Part shown: one piece after another, positions 1 to 6,963 of the stretch | Numbering within the stretch: position 1 is the stretch's first letter | Layout: the number at the start of each line of letters is the position of its first letter | Origin: Acinetobacter sp. | Lineage (GTDB): Bacteria; Pseudomonadota; Gammaproteobacteria; Pseudomonadales; Moraxellaceae | Assembly: GCA_008017255.1 (NCBI GenBank) | Contig: SSHD01000065.1 | Coordinates: 1 to 9,047 of the forward strand | Length of the DNA stretch: 9,047 nucleotides | Direction: 5' to 3' | Translations under genes and position numbers: made by a program | Notes under the pieces: model-generated | Database searches by the model: none | Told to the model about the DNA's origin: nothing | The model's input: the letters and a program-made list of their open reading frames with translations, nothing else

Positions 1-983
1 CCTTAATCAGCCACATTAAACATACCTTAGAACGCAAAGAACAAGTGCTGATTTTTTTGAATCGGCGGGGTTATGCGCCCATTTTGCTGTGTGAAAGCTG
101 TGGCTGGCAAGCCGATTGCCCCCATTGTGATGCGCACTTTACTCTGCATGCACAACCCTATGCGCATTTGCAGTGTCATCATTGTGGCAGTATTCACCGT
201 TTGCCTGAGCAGTGCCCGGCCTGCCAAAAACCAAGCCTAAAAACACTCGGTACAGGCACAGCCAAACTGGAAGAACACTTACAAGAGCTGTTTCCACATT
301 TTGATGTGATTCGGGTCGACCGTGACAGCACCAGTCGAGTTGGCAGTTGGCAAAAGATTTATGACCGCATCCAACAAAATAAACCGAGTATTTTGTTGGG
401 CACGCAAATGTTAGCAAAAGGGCATCATTTTCCGCATGTGACGCTGGTGGCGATTTTAGATATTGACGCAGGTTTATTGAGTGTGGACATCCGCGCACCA
501 GAACGCACTGCGCAGTTGATTGTACAGGTGGCAGGGCGTGCCGGGCGAGGTGAACACAAAGGTACGGTATATTTACAAAGCCATCGCCCTGAACATCCAA
601 TGCTCAACACCTTGATCAACCATGATTATCGCACCGTAGCCAAACAGATGCTGGCGGAACGTAAAATTGCCCTGCTACCGCCGTATCGTTATACGGTGTT
701 GGTGCGGGTGGACTCGAAAGACCGCAGTTATAGCCAACAATTTTTGGCAGATATTGCGCAGCAACTTCGTGCGATGGCAGCAGAAACGATCGACATTTGG
801 GGGCCAATTCCTGCACCTATGGAGCGTAAGGCAGGACGGTATCGGGCGCATATGGTCATTTTATCCAGTGACCGCGCCAAACTGCATTTCTATTTACGCC
901 AATGGTGGCAACACGTGCTGCATTTGCCGCGTCAGCATCAGCTGCGTTTGTCGATAGATGTTGACCCGCAAGAGTTTAGTTAA
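1..983 (+). CDS. priA: Primosomal protein N' (PriA helicase), C-terminal part
   Basis: PriA is the 3'-to-5' DNA helicase that recognises abandoned replication forks and reloads the replisome through PriB, DnaT and DnaB. The reading frame is open from base 3, so the true start lies left of the window. About 327 codons are visible, against a usual length near 730. The zinc-binding region is complete, with four CxxC pairs (Cys codons at 90/99, 117/126, 174/183 and 213/222). Helicase motif V follows (GTQMLAKGHHFPHV, from about base 400), then motif VI (QVAGRAGRG, from about base 520) with its arginines. The C-terminal domain ends in a typical DVDP-containing tail. An internal GTG at base 45 is not a credible start, because the frame continues upstream with helicase sequence. 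The helicase Walker A and DEAH motifs and the DNA-binding domain are outside the window. Identification is firm. Confidence 0.96.
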   Translation, partial: LISHIKHTLERKEQVLIFLNRRGYAPILLCESCGWQADCPHCDAHFTLHAQPYAHLQCHHCGSIHRLPEQCPACQKPSLKTLGTGTAKLEEHLQELFPHFDVIRVDRDSTSRVGSWQKIYDRIQQNKPSILLGTQMLAKGHHFPHVTLVAILDIDAGLLSVDIRAPERTAQLIVQVAGRAGRGEHKGTVYLQSHRPEHPMLNTLINHDYRTVAKQMLAERKIALLPPYRYTVLVRVDSKDRSYSQQFLADIAQQLRAMAAETIDIWGPIPAPMERKAGRYRAHMVILSSDRAKLHFYLRQWWQHVLHLPRQHQLRLSIDVDPQEFS

Positions 984-990
984 GCAATCG

Positions 991-1071
991 TAAGACCTCT
1001 TACAAAAACAAAAACACCCCCTTTGCTTTCCCCCTTCTCAAGGGGGAACTATAGGAGGTTTTGCAAGATCT
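991..1071 (-). repeat. Palindromic intergenic repeat, copy 1
   Basis: This element starts 8 bases after the priA stop. It has imperfect inverted ends (AGACCTCTTACAAAA at 993 and TTTTGCAAGATCT ending at 1071). Its core hairpin is a 9-bp stem (TTCCCCCTT/AAGGGGGAA, 1028-1048) with a 3-base loop. Its reverse complement matches the element at 2102-2197: bases 1029-1055 agree at 25 of 27 positions with 2118-2144 on the other strand, and the outer ends match too. It may also act as a priA terminator, though no good T-run follows the core stem. Family and mobilising transposase are unknown to me. Confidence 0.8.
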
Positions 1072-1225
1072 GCTGCACAGACACAAACAGACGCAAATTC
1101 ACGCCATAATACGCTTGAGTTTTAGCAAAGCGACACCATATTGACTGCATAACCACTCACCTTGTTAGAAAGATGTTCAAGGCAAAGCCTGCTTTGCTGG
1201 CCCGAATTGGGTACTGGAGAAAAAT

Positions 1226-2101
1226 ATGCTTGATTTACGCCAACGCTTTTATATCGAGGACTGCCCAGTTCGTGGTGAAGTGGTGCATTTAGAACAAACA
1301 CTACAAACCATTTTGGCGCAAAGAGACTATATGCCAGCGGTACAAAGCCTGCTCGGCGAAATGTTAAGCGCAACCGCCTTACTGGCCAGTACCTTAAAAA
1401 TTCGCGGACGCATTAGCTTACAAATTCAAGCCAATGGCACATTTAAATGGGCGATGGCAGAATGTAATCATTTAGGTGAAGTGCGTGCGCTGGCAGATTA
1501 TGAAGCTGACCCAAGATTTATTGAAGGCACTAACAGCCGTACCGTACTGGCTGCACTGACTAATCCAGTATTATTTATTAATATTGAGCCTGAACACGGC
1601 GAACGCTATCAAGGGATTGTGCCTTTAGATCAGCCGACCTTAGCCGGTTGTTTAACTCAGTATTATGATTTGTCTGCACAAATTCCAACCCATATTGTAT
1701 TGGCAAGCAATGGGCAACGCTCTGGTGGCTTACTCATTCAACTACTGCCACGTAGTGATGAAGAACAGCAGAAACTAGAAGATGAGGACCTGTGGCCACG
1801 CCTGACCTTGCTCACCGAAACCCTAAAACCAGAAGAGCTAACCGACCTGCCTGCCAATGAAATTTTGTATCGCCTATACAATGAAGAGGAAGTACGCTTG
1901 CCTGAAGTTGAGCAACTCAAGTTTGGTTGCACCTGTTCTAAAGACCGCTGTGCCGATGCGCTGATTCAAATTGGTGTAACAGCGGTGCATGAAACCTTAG
2001 AAGTACAAAATCCAATTCAAATGGATTGCCAATTTTGCAATACTCGCTATGAATTTAGCGCAGAAGAAGCCTTAGGCTTATTTGGTGAACATTTAAGTTA
2101 A
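1226..2101 (+). CDS. hslO: Hsp33, redox-regulated holdase chaperone
   Basis: Hsp33 is a cytoplasmic chaperone that is inactive while reduced and zinc-bound. Oxidative unfolding of its C-terminal switch turns it into an ATP-independent holdase that protects unfolding proteins from hypochlorite and peroxide. The 291-residue product has the usual length. The zinc switch is intact, with C235 and C237 (CTC) and C268 and C271 (CQFC), matching the family pattern CxC...CxxC. The N-terminal domain carries the recognisable LLGEMLSATALLASTLK and NHLGEVRALAD stretches. The ATG at 1226 is supported by GGAGA at 1216-1220, five bases upstream. A small hairpin (GCAAAG/CTTTGC, 1182-1197) precedes the ribosome binding site. 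A possible -35 TTGACT at 1141 lacks a good -10, so no promoter is called. Palindromic repeats lie on both sides of the gene, and the terminator at 2211-2236 closes it. Confidence 0.96.
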   Translation: MLDLRQRFYIEDCPVRGEVVHLEQTLQTILAQRDYMPAVQSLLGEMLSATALLASTLKIRGRISLQIQANGTFKWAMAECNHLGEVRALADYEADPRFIEGTNSRTVLAALTNPVLFINIEPEHGERYQGIVPLDQPTLAGCLTQYYDLSAQIPTHIVLASNGQRSGGLLIQLLPRSDEEQQKLEDEDLWPRLTLLTETLKPEELTDLPANEILYRLYNEEEVRLPEVEQLKFGCTCSKDRCADALIQIGVTAVHETLEVQNPIQMDCQFCNTRYEFSAEEALGLFGEHLS

Positions 2102-2197
2102 TAGACTTCTTGTACCCCCTATAGTTGCCCCTTGAGAATGGGGATGAGGAGCATGGCTCCGCAAGAGGGGTTATTCATGTTTTTGCAAGAAGTCTAA
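2102..2197 (+). repeat. Palindromic intergenic repeat, copy 2
   Basis: The element begins at the last base of the hslO stop region. Perfect 11-bp inverted ends bound it (TAGACTTCTTG at 2102-2112 and CAAGAAGTCTA at 2186-2196). Inside are further pairings: CCCC 2128-2131 with GGGG 2140-2143, GGAGC 2148-2152 with GCTCC 2156-2160, and a CCCC near 2115 with GGGG near 2167. It is homologous to 991-1071 in the opposite orientation and carries about 15 extra bases around the GGAGC hairpin. As RNA it would fold into a multi-branched structure in the hslO 3' untranslated region. It looks like a MITE- or REP-like element; the parent element is not identified. Confidence 0.82.
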
Positions 2198-2210
2198 TAT
2201 GTTTTTGCTA

Positions 2211-2236
2211 AAAAAAGACCGTTCACGGTCTTTTTT
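2211..2236 (+). terminator. Rho-independent terminator of hslO
   Basis: GACCG (2217-2221) pairs with CGGTC (2226-2230) around a TTCA loop. Six A precede the stem and six T follow it, so it could work in both directions. It lies 110 bases after the hslO stop, beyond the palindromic repeat. Confidence 0.85.
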
Positions 2237-2444
2237 ATGCCATGTCAGTCTGTGCCAACCAATACAACAAGTCTTATACAATCCAACGCAGCAAAAATAT
2301 GGCGATTAGTTTCATAATAAAACCAAGACTAGAATAATTTTTATGCGAGCGTATTGCTAAATTGCTGCAGCTACACGGCAAGTTATCCGCAATCTACAAA
2401 GCAAGCGCTTATTTCCGACCGCACAATGCATAAGGAGCACGCCC
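2237..2444. other. Gene-free spacer upstream of the cbpM-like gene
   Basis: With the repeat and terminator to its left, the gap between hslO and the next gene is 343 bases. This part holds no coding frame I can support and no trace of a cbpA/dnaJ gene. A weak -10-like TAGAAT sits at 2330-2335, but no convincing -35 stands 16-18 bases upstream. The promoter of the following gene must lie here, because the hslO terminator is upstream. Confidence 0.5.
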
Positions 2445-2771
2445 ATGACCACCATACAATACAAAGAAATACTCCACGACGGTCATTACCAAATAGAAAT
2501 GATTGATGAAAATGTGGCGCTCGATTTGGAACACTTTGCCGAAAACTGTGGGCAAAGTACCGAGTGGGTTTTAAAACTAATTGATTATGATATTTTGCCG
2601 ATTAAAGCCGACCCCAAACACTATCAATTTATTGCGGCAGATGTAGACCGAGCACAGCGGGCGTATCGACTACAACGTGACTTCGATGCCAGTTTACCCG
2701 CCGTTGCCGTCATGCTCGATTTAATAGATGAAGTACAACAATTGCGTAAACAGTTAAAACATCTGCATTAA
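2445..2771 (+). CDS. cbpM: CbpM-like chaperone modulator (MerR-type helical domain)
   Basis: In E. coli, CbpM binds the J-domain of the DnaJ homologue CbpA and blocks its co-chaperone and DNA-binding activities. The 108-residue product is close to the family length of about 101. Residues from about 60 to the end (YQF..ADVDRAQRAYRLQRDF....PAVAVMLDLIDEVQQLRKQL) align by eye with the conserved E. coli stretch of RAVRLRHEL, GIAVALTLMDDI and a leucine-rich C-terminal helix. The N-terminal half (LEHFAENCGQSTEWVLKLI) resembles the MerR-like helix-turn-helix fold of the family. The ATG is supported by AAGGAG at 2432-2437, seven bases upstream. No cbpA/dnaJ gene is adjacent: upstream is hslO behind a terminator, downstream is convergent corA. 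The partner must therefore be elsewhere in the genome or absent. Family assignment is fairly sure; a CbpM role here is inferred. Confidence 0.78.
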   Translation: MTTIQYKEILHDGHYQIEMIDENVALDLEHFAENCGQSTEWVLKLIDYDILPIKADPKHYQFIAADVDRAQRAYRLQRDFDASLPAVAVMLDLIDEVQQLRKQLKHLH

Positions 2772-2788
2772 GCGATTAATGAAGCTGA

Positions 2789-2812
2789 ACCAAACTTTTA
2801 TTTTAGTTTGGT
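2789..2812. terminator. Hairpin shared by convergent cbpM-like and corA genes
   Basis: ACCAAACT (2789-2796) and AGTTTGGT (2805-2812) form an 8-bp perfect stem with an 8-base T-rich loop. It overlaps the last codons and stop of corA. On the + strand it is followed by CATTTTCT; on the minus strand no T-run follows. It may terminate the + strand gene and perhaps act in both directions. Moderate support only. Confidence 0.5.
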
Positions 2813-4021
2813 CATTTTCTCTACCTCTTTCAAGGTTTGCTTAATCGGCTCAAAATCTAAAAACCAAAGGAGATTAAAATTACGCTGTTTATGCTGCTGC
2901 GCCAGTAAATCAATCACGCTACGCTCACCACGTCCGACCAAATGCTGCCGATAAAAATAATATAACAGCACTAGCGTACTGAGCAGCATCACTGCCAACA
3001 TCAACCAAAAGCCCATTGGCGCGCTTAAACCCGGCATAAACTCAAAGTTCATGCCATACACCCCTGTCATTAAGGTCAGTGGTGCAAATACAGCAGTAAT
3101 AATTGCCAAGATACGCATATTTTCATTGGTTTGGTTGGCAATGGCGGAAAAATGTAAATCAATAGTGGATTGAATAGCCACTCGCAAGCGCAAAGTATGC
3201 TTTTGCACCCGCTCGACATGGCTCATTAAGTCATTTAAACGCACCAATAACAAGTCTTGTGCTTTGTGCTTATGCTCGCCCACCACATGCTGATAATTAT
3301 CCACCAGTTCATCTCTAAACTCTTGTAAAGTTTCAATTTGTTCTTCACATAAGTTTTCAATATGCTGAAATGCCATGTTTTCGTGAAACAATTGATGCCA
3401 TTGCTTAAAGCGCCGATTGCCCTGCAATAATTGCTGCTGCCAATATTCCACCCGACGAGTCAATGGGCTACGCAAATCGAGGTAGCCATCAATCATACTA
3501 TTCAGTAAACGCAAAGATAAATCGGCAGGGCTATTGGGCAGTTTTCGCGGCGCATTTTGCTCGGCAATGCCGCGACCCTGAATCAGGTCGAGCCGTTGAA
3601 TATAATTTTCGACTGCTTTATTGCCCTTTTCACGCACGCTCAGCAACACATTCGGCGTCAAAATAAAACTCATCGGCGTGGTCGCCAGCCCCAATACACT
3701 TTCATGCGACTCTAGTGCGGTTTCATTTTCAAAAATTTGATCATCAGGGCTTATCAGCTTGCGAAACATCAACAGGTCATAGGCTTCTAAGCTATCGAAA
3801 TTACAAGGATGTTCGATATTTAATAAATCTTTAAGGTGAAATTCATTCAGCACCAAACCAGTCTGTGCATAGACTTGTTGCTGCCAAGCATCGGCATTGC
3901 CAACCAAATCATGCCGCAGGCTATCGAGCCAGATGAACTCCAGCGTGTGCTCGGCGTGCTGTTGCTTGGTCATGCAAATGGTACTATCACCGTTCTGGCG
4001 ATAAAAATAATAAAGCTGCAT
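2798..4021 (-). CDS. corA: CorA family magnesium/divalent cation transporter
   Basis: CorA forms inner-membrane pentamers that let Mg2+ (and Co2+/Ni2+) into the cell. A long helical cytoplasmic domain leads into TM1 (about residues 304-322 from this start), which ends in the family signature YGMNF, with GMN as the selectivity filter. TM2 follows (about 337-357, GFWLMLAVMLLSTLVLLYYF). CorA normally stops within about ten residues of TM2; this protein has a charged tail of about 50 residues ending EVEKMTKLK. The start is uncertain. The frame opens at an ATG at 4057, which abuts the pnp terminator and has no ribosome binding site. I prefer the ATG at 4021 (MQLYYFYRQ), where codon use turns protein-like; 4036 is also possible. 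None has a clear Shine-Dalgarno. The gene lies downstream of pnp on the same strand, separated by a terminator, so it probably has its own promoter in the AT-rich stretch at 4022-4060. Confidence 0.9.
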   Translation of the reverse strand: MQLYYFYRQNGDSTICMTKQQHAEHTLEFIWLDSLRHDLVGNADAWQQQVYAQTGLVLNEFHLKDLLNIEHPCNFDSLEAYDLLMFRKLISPDDQIFENETALESHESVLGLATTPMSFILTPNVLLSVREKGNKAVENYIQRLDLIQGRGIAEQNAPRKLPNSPADLSLRLLNSMIDGYLDLRSPLTRRVEYWQQQLLQGNRRFKQWHQLFHENMAFQHIENLCEEQIETLQEFRDELVDNYQHVVGEHKHKAQDLLLVRLNDLMSHVERVQKHTLRLRVAIQSTIDLHFSAIANQTNENMRILAIITAVFAPLTLMTGVYGMNFEFMPGLSAPMGFWLMLAVMLLSTLVLLYYFYRQHLVGRGERSVIDLLAQQHKQRNFNLLWFLDFEPIKQTLKEVEKMTKLK

Positions 4022-4062
4022 CACACTGATATTCATGTCTAAATTTAAAAATATCATGCCAT

Positions 4063-4090
4063 AAAAAAGCCCGCATAGAGCGGGCTTTTT
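4063..4090 (-). terminator. Rho-independent terminator of pnp
   Basis: On the minus strand GCCCGC and GCGGGC (genomic 4080-4085 and 4069-4074) pair around a 5-base loop and are followed by six T. It starts about 15 bases after the pnp stop. The flanking A and T runs are symmetrical, so it may work in both directions. It separates pnp from corA. Confidence 0.93.
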
Positions 4091-4104
4091 GTATTTCTAT
4101 CGCA

Positions 4105-6198
4105 TTAAACTTGTTCGATGTCTTTCATGGTCAATTTAATACGACCACGGTTGTCTACATCGGCAACTTGTACTTTCACTTCCTGACCTTCTTTGAGCAC
4201 GTCTGCAACATTGGCAATACGCTCGTTAGAAATTTGAGAAATGTGCAACAGGCCATCTGTACCCGGCATAATGTTCACGAACGCACCAAATTCAACAATA
4301 CGGATGACTTTACCCATATAGATTGTACCTGGTTCGATTTCAGCAGTAAGCGCTTGGATTTTTGCAACCGCAGCCGCAGCCGCCGCTTTAGTTTCACCAA
4401 ATACACGTACTGTACCATTGTCTTCAATATCAATTGCCGCTTTAGTTTCTTCAGTAATAGCACGGATGGTTGCACCACCTTTACCAATCACGTCACGAAT
4501 TTTGTCTGGGTTGATGTTGATGACTTGGAAAGTTGGCGCATTGGCACTGATTTCTGTACGATTGCGTGAAATGACTTTGTTCATTTCATTCAGAATGTGC
4601 ATACGACCCGCATACGCTTGGTTGAGTGCAGCTTCCATAATTTCTTCAGTGATGCCTTCGATTTTAATGTCCATTTGTAGGGCAGTAATACCGTTTGCAG
4701 AACCTGCGACTTTAAAGTCCATATCACCTAAGTGATCTTCATCACCCAAGATGTCTGAAAGTACTGCGAAACGCTCGCCTTCTTTCACTAGACCCATTGC
4801 AATACCTGCAACTGGTGCTTTCAATGGCACACCTGCATCCATCAGTGACAATGATGCGCCACATACAGAAGCCATAGAAGATGAACCGTTTGATTCAGTA
4901 ATGTCCGATACAATACGAATCACGTACGGGAAGCGGTCAGCAGCAGGTAGAACGGCTTGCACACCACGACGTGCTAAACGACCATGACCAATTTCACGGC
5001 GCTTAGGACCAGATTCACGACCAGTTTCACCTACAGAGTACGCAGGGAAGTTGTAATGCAACATGAAGTTGTCAGTTTTAGTCCCTGCAAGGGTGTCTAC
5101 CATCAACGCATCACGAGTATTACCCAAAGTGGTGGTTACTAAAGCCTGAGTTTCACCACGAGTAAACAATGCAGAACCGTGTGCACGGTCTAATACGCCC
5201 ACTTGTACATCAATACCACGTACAGTTTTAGTATCACGACCATCAATACGTGGTTTACCTGACAAAATGTTGTCACGTACGGTACGGTATTTTAGGTCTT
5301 CAAATAATTCGTTGACTTCGTCTGCAATGCCAGTTTCGTCATTTTCAGGAACGAACTGAGCAACTGCTTCTGCATATAGTGCATCAAGCGCTGCATAACG
5401 GTCTTGTTTTACTGCAATGGTATAAGCCGCAGAGATTTTCGCTTCAAAAGCAGCTTTCAATTGCGCTAAAAGAGCTTCGTTTTTGCTTGGAGCAACCCAA
5501 GTAGATGCAGTTGCGCCAGCTGCTGCTGCAAATTCTTTAATCGCTTGAATAGCGATTTGCATTTCGTCATGACCGAAAAGTACTGCGCCAAGCATTTGAT
5601 CTTCTGAAAGCTCTTTCGCTTCAGATTCAACCATCAACACCGCAGATTCTGTACCTGCCACCACCAAATCAAGATCGCTCTCTTTCATTTGTTCGTGGTT
5701 CGGGTTCAAAATATATTCGCCGTTGATTAAACCAACACGTGCGCCACCAATTGGACCACGGAATGGCGTACCGGCAATTGACATAGCCGCTGAAGCACCA
5801 AGCATGGCAGCAATATCGGCATCCATGGTTTTGTCAGAAGAAATAACCGTTGCCGTCACTTGGATTTCGTTAAAGTAACCTTCTGGGAACAATGGACGAA
5901 TTGGACGGTCAATTAAACGTGAAATTAAAGTTTCAGCTTCAGATTGACGACCTTCACGCTTACCATAACCACCAGGGATACGACCCGCAGCATATTGCTT
6001 TTCTTGATAGTTTACAGTGAGTGGGAAAAAGTCTTGACCGACTTTCGCTTTTGGCTGCGCAACCACTGCAACCAATACAGTCACGCCACCCATCGTTACC
6101 ACTACGGTGTTGGCTTGACGCGCCACACGACCCGTTTCTAAAACGACTTGATGTTGACCAAATTGGAATTCTTTACGAACGATATTAAACATTGACAT
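4105..6198 (-). CDS. pnp: Polyribonucleotide nucleotidyltransferase (PNPase)
   Basis: PNPase is a phosphorolytic 3'-to-5' exoribonuclease that can also add 3' tails. It is a trimer and joins the RNase E degradosome in many gammaproteobacteria. The 697 residues contain two RNase PH domains linked by a helical domain, then KH and S1 RNA-binding domains. Visible catalytic residues are D488, D494 and K496 in [13 protein letters not shown], equivalent to E. coli D486, D492 and K494. The KH GxxG loop is G572-K-G-G575. The S1 domain runs from about 624 ([17 protein letters not shown]) to about 692. The protein is slightly shorter than the 711-residue E. coli enzyme, at the C-terminal tail. The ATG at 6198 is supported by TAGGAAAA about 9-11 bases upstream; an ATG two codons later (6192) is further from it. 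rpsO is the upstream neighbour, the conserved gammaproteobacterial order. Confidence 0.98.
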   Translation of the reverse strand: MSMFNIVRKEFQFGQHQVVLETGRVARQANTVVVTMGGVTVLVAVVAQPKAKVGQDFFPLTVNYQEKQYAAGRIPGGYGKREGRQSEAETLISRLIDRPIRPLFPEGYFNEIQVTATVISSDKTMDADIAAMLGASAAMSIAGTPFRGPIGGARVGLINGEYILNPNHEQMKESDLDLVVAGTESAVLMVESEAKELSEDQMLGAVLFGHDEMQIAIQAIKEFAAAAGATASTWVAPSKNEALLAQLKAAFEAKISAAYTIAVKQDRYAALDALYAEAVAQFVPENDETGIADEVNELFEDLKYRTVRDNILSGKPRIDGRDTKTVRGIDVQVGVLDRAHGSALFTRGETQALVTTTLGNTRDALMVDTLAGTKTDNFMLHYNFPAYSVGETGRESGPKRREIGHGRLARRGVQAVLPAADRFPYVIRIVSDITESNGSSSMASVCGASLSLMDAGVPLKAPVAGIAMGLVKEGERFAVLSDILGDEDHLGDMDFKVAGSANGITALQMDIKIEGITEEIMEAALNQAYAGRMHILNEMNKVISRNRTEISANAPTFQVININPDKIRDVIGKGGATIRAITEETKAAIDIEDNGTVRVFGETKAAAAAAVAKIQALTAEIEPGTIYMGKVIRIVEFGAFVNIMPGTDGLLHISQISNERIANVADVLKEGQEVKVQVADVDNRGRIKLTMKDIEQV

Positions 6199-6234
6199 GT
6201 ATGGTATTTTCCTAGCTCTATTTTAACGACTATG

Positions 6235-6315
6235 CTAGTGAGACCCCTAAGCTTTGGCATTTTGAGCACTGCTATGGCGCAGATAAATGACAAAGCTTAG
6301 AAGCCATCGCACTAG
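6235..6315 (-). promoter_or_regulatory. Long stem-loop in the pnp leader, likely RNase III/PNPase autoregulation
   Basis: The arms 6247-6256 (CTAAGCTTTG) and 6291-6300 (CAAAGCTTAG) are perfectly complementary. After one mismatch the stem continues with CATTT 6258-6262 against AAATG 6285-6289, and near the top CTGC 6269-6272 can pair with GCAG 6279-6282. Below an internal loop, CTAGTG 6235-6240 pairs with CACTAG 6310-6315. The structure ends about 36 bases before the pnp ATG. In E. coli a long leader hairpin cut by RNase III and then removed by PNPase represses pnp. Position and shape match that model; the function here is inferred. Confidence 0.78.
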
Positions 6316-6340
6316 ATGTTTTAAAGCAAATTAAACGCAA

Positions 6341-6366
6341 AGAAGGAGCGAACATTCGCCCCTTCT
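6341..6366 (-). terminator. Second hairpin downstream of rpsO
   Basis: This is a near-perfect palindrome of 26 bases: AGAAGG and CCTTCT arms with an inner GCGAA/TTCGC, joined through one pair that is G-U in minus-strand RNA. It gives a stem of about 11 bp with an AUGU loop. It follows immediately after the T-run of the rpsO terminator and is itself followed by a loose T-rich stretch. It may be a backup terminator, or a 3'-end stabiliser or processing site for rpsO mRNA. Confidence 0.6.
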
Positions 6367-6393
6367 AAAAATCGCCTAACCGAAATTAGGCGA
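6367..6393 (-). terminator. Rho-independent terminator of rpsO (rpsO-pnp attenuator)
   Basis: On the minus strand TCGCCTAA and TTAGGCGA form an 8-bp stem with a 6-base TTTCGG loop, followed by five T (6371-6367). It lies about 63 bases after the rpsO stop. In E. coli the equivalent t1 terminator lets part of the transcription pass into pnp, and the same is plausible here. Confidence 0.9.
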
Positions 6394-6456
6394 AACTTTG
6401 TTTTCAACAACCAAGCATTGCGACATGCGAAACCGTGAAAATAAAGCCAAATCGAA

Positions 6457-6726
6457 TTAACGACGTAAACCTAATGCGCCGATAAGAGCTACATAACGCC
6501 CGTGATCTTTACCATTTAAGTAGTCAAGTAATTTACGACGTTGGTTAACCATACGAATCAAACCACGACGACTATGATGGTCGTGTTTGTGGTCTTTAAA
6601 GTGACCTTGCAAATCATTGATTTGAGCAGTCAATAAAGCAACTTGTACTTCTGGTGAACCTGTGTCGTTTTCAGCACGAGCAAATTTAGCAATGATCTCT
6701 GCGCGATCTGCGTTAGTTAAAGCCAT
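6457..6726 (-). CDS. rpsO: 30S ribosomal protein S15
   Basis: S15 binds the 16S rRNA central domain at the three-way junction of helices 20-22 early in 30S assembly. It also contacts 23S rRNA in intersubunit bridge B4. The 89-residue product has the exact family length. Hallmarks are [14 protein letters not shown] (about 22-35), [25 protein letters not shown] (about 46-70, the rRNA-contacting helix and loop) and the C-terminal [12 protein letters not shown]. The ATG at 6726 has GGAG seven bases upstream. Transcription starts from the promoter at 6812-6840, giving a leader of about 79 bases. pnp follows on the same strand after two hairpins. Confidence 0.98.
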   Translation of the reverse strand: MALTNADRAEIIAKFARAENDTGSPEVQVALLTAQINDLQGHFKDHKHDHHSRRGLIRMVNQRRKLLDYLNGKDHGRYVALIGALGLRR

Positions 6727-6805
6727 TCGATTTCTCCGAGATGCTTAAAAGTAAATGATAATAATCCGTTGCAAGCAACAGACTGCCGTGCATCACTACA
6801 GCAAG
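6727..6805 (-). promoter_or_regulatory. Structured rpsO 5' leader, candidate S15 autoregulatory RNA
   Basis: Two hairpins can form in the leader RNA. The first pairs 6799-6807 with 6781-6788 (GACT, a bulged T, GCTG against CGGCAGTC, including one G-U) around a 10-base loop. The second lies at 6766-6781 (CTGTTG/CAACGG with a CTTG loop) and shares its outermost base with the first. An A/T-rich single-stranded stretch and the ribosome binding site follow. S15 is known to repress its own mRNA through leader structures that differ between bacterial groups. No sequence match to a known class is claimed. Confidence 0.5.
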
Positions 6806-6811
6806 TCGCCT

Positions 6812-6840
6812 ATTTTAAGTGATCTGTCGTTATATTGCAA
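6812..6840 (-). promoter_or_regulatory. Sigma-70 promoter of rpsO
   Basis: On the minus strand the -35 box is TTGCAA (6840-6835), the spacer is exactly 17 bases, and the -10 box is TAAAAT (6817-6812). That is four of six and five of six consensus bases. The predicted start is near 6805. Confidence 0.75.
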
Positions 6841-6861
6841 AATTGTTTTAACTTCGCTGGC

Positions 6862-6886
6862 ATTTCGGCAGATGACAGCCCGAAAT
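6862..6886. promoter_or_regulatory. Inverted repeat in the rpsO/EstB-like divergent region
   Basis: ATTTCGG (6862-6868) and CCGAAAT (6880-6886) form a perfect 7-bp inverted repeat with an 11-base spacer. It lies about 80 bases before the hydrolase start and just upstream of the rpsO -35 box. It could be an operator or an RNA hairpin; nothing shows which. Confidence 0.3.
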
Positions 6887-6963
6887 AAACAGGGCACACT
6901 ATGACAATACTGATTTTCAAGATCAGAACCACATGAAAGAACACTAAAAACTGCGAGGACCGC

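Noticed and set aside
998..1010. 13-base match TCTTACAAAAACA between repeat copy 1 and 8958-8970, suggesting a third repeat copy
   Set aside because: The match does not extend into the core or the other end of the repeat, and A-rich sequence of this length recurs by chance.
1141..1169. TTGACT as the -35 of an hslO promoter
   Set aside because: The sequence 17 bases downstream (GTTAGA) is a poor -10, and CATAAT at 1105-1110 lacks a -35. No promoter can be assigned.
4111..4569. Long + strand frames lying opposite pnp
   Set aside because: Antisense shadows of a strongly conserved gene; translations are compositionally odd and match no family.
6901..6936. Upstream 11-codon frame (MTILIFKIRTT) ahead of the hydrolase
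   Set aside because: No ribosome binding site and a stop well before the real start; ordinary chance frame.
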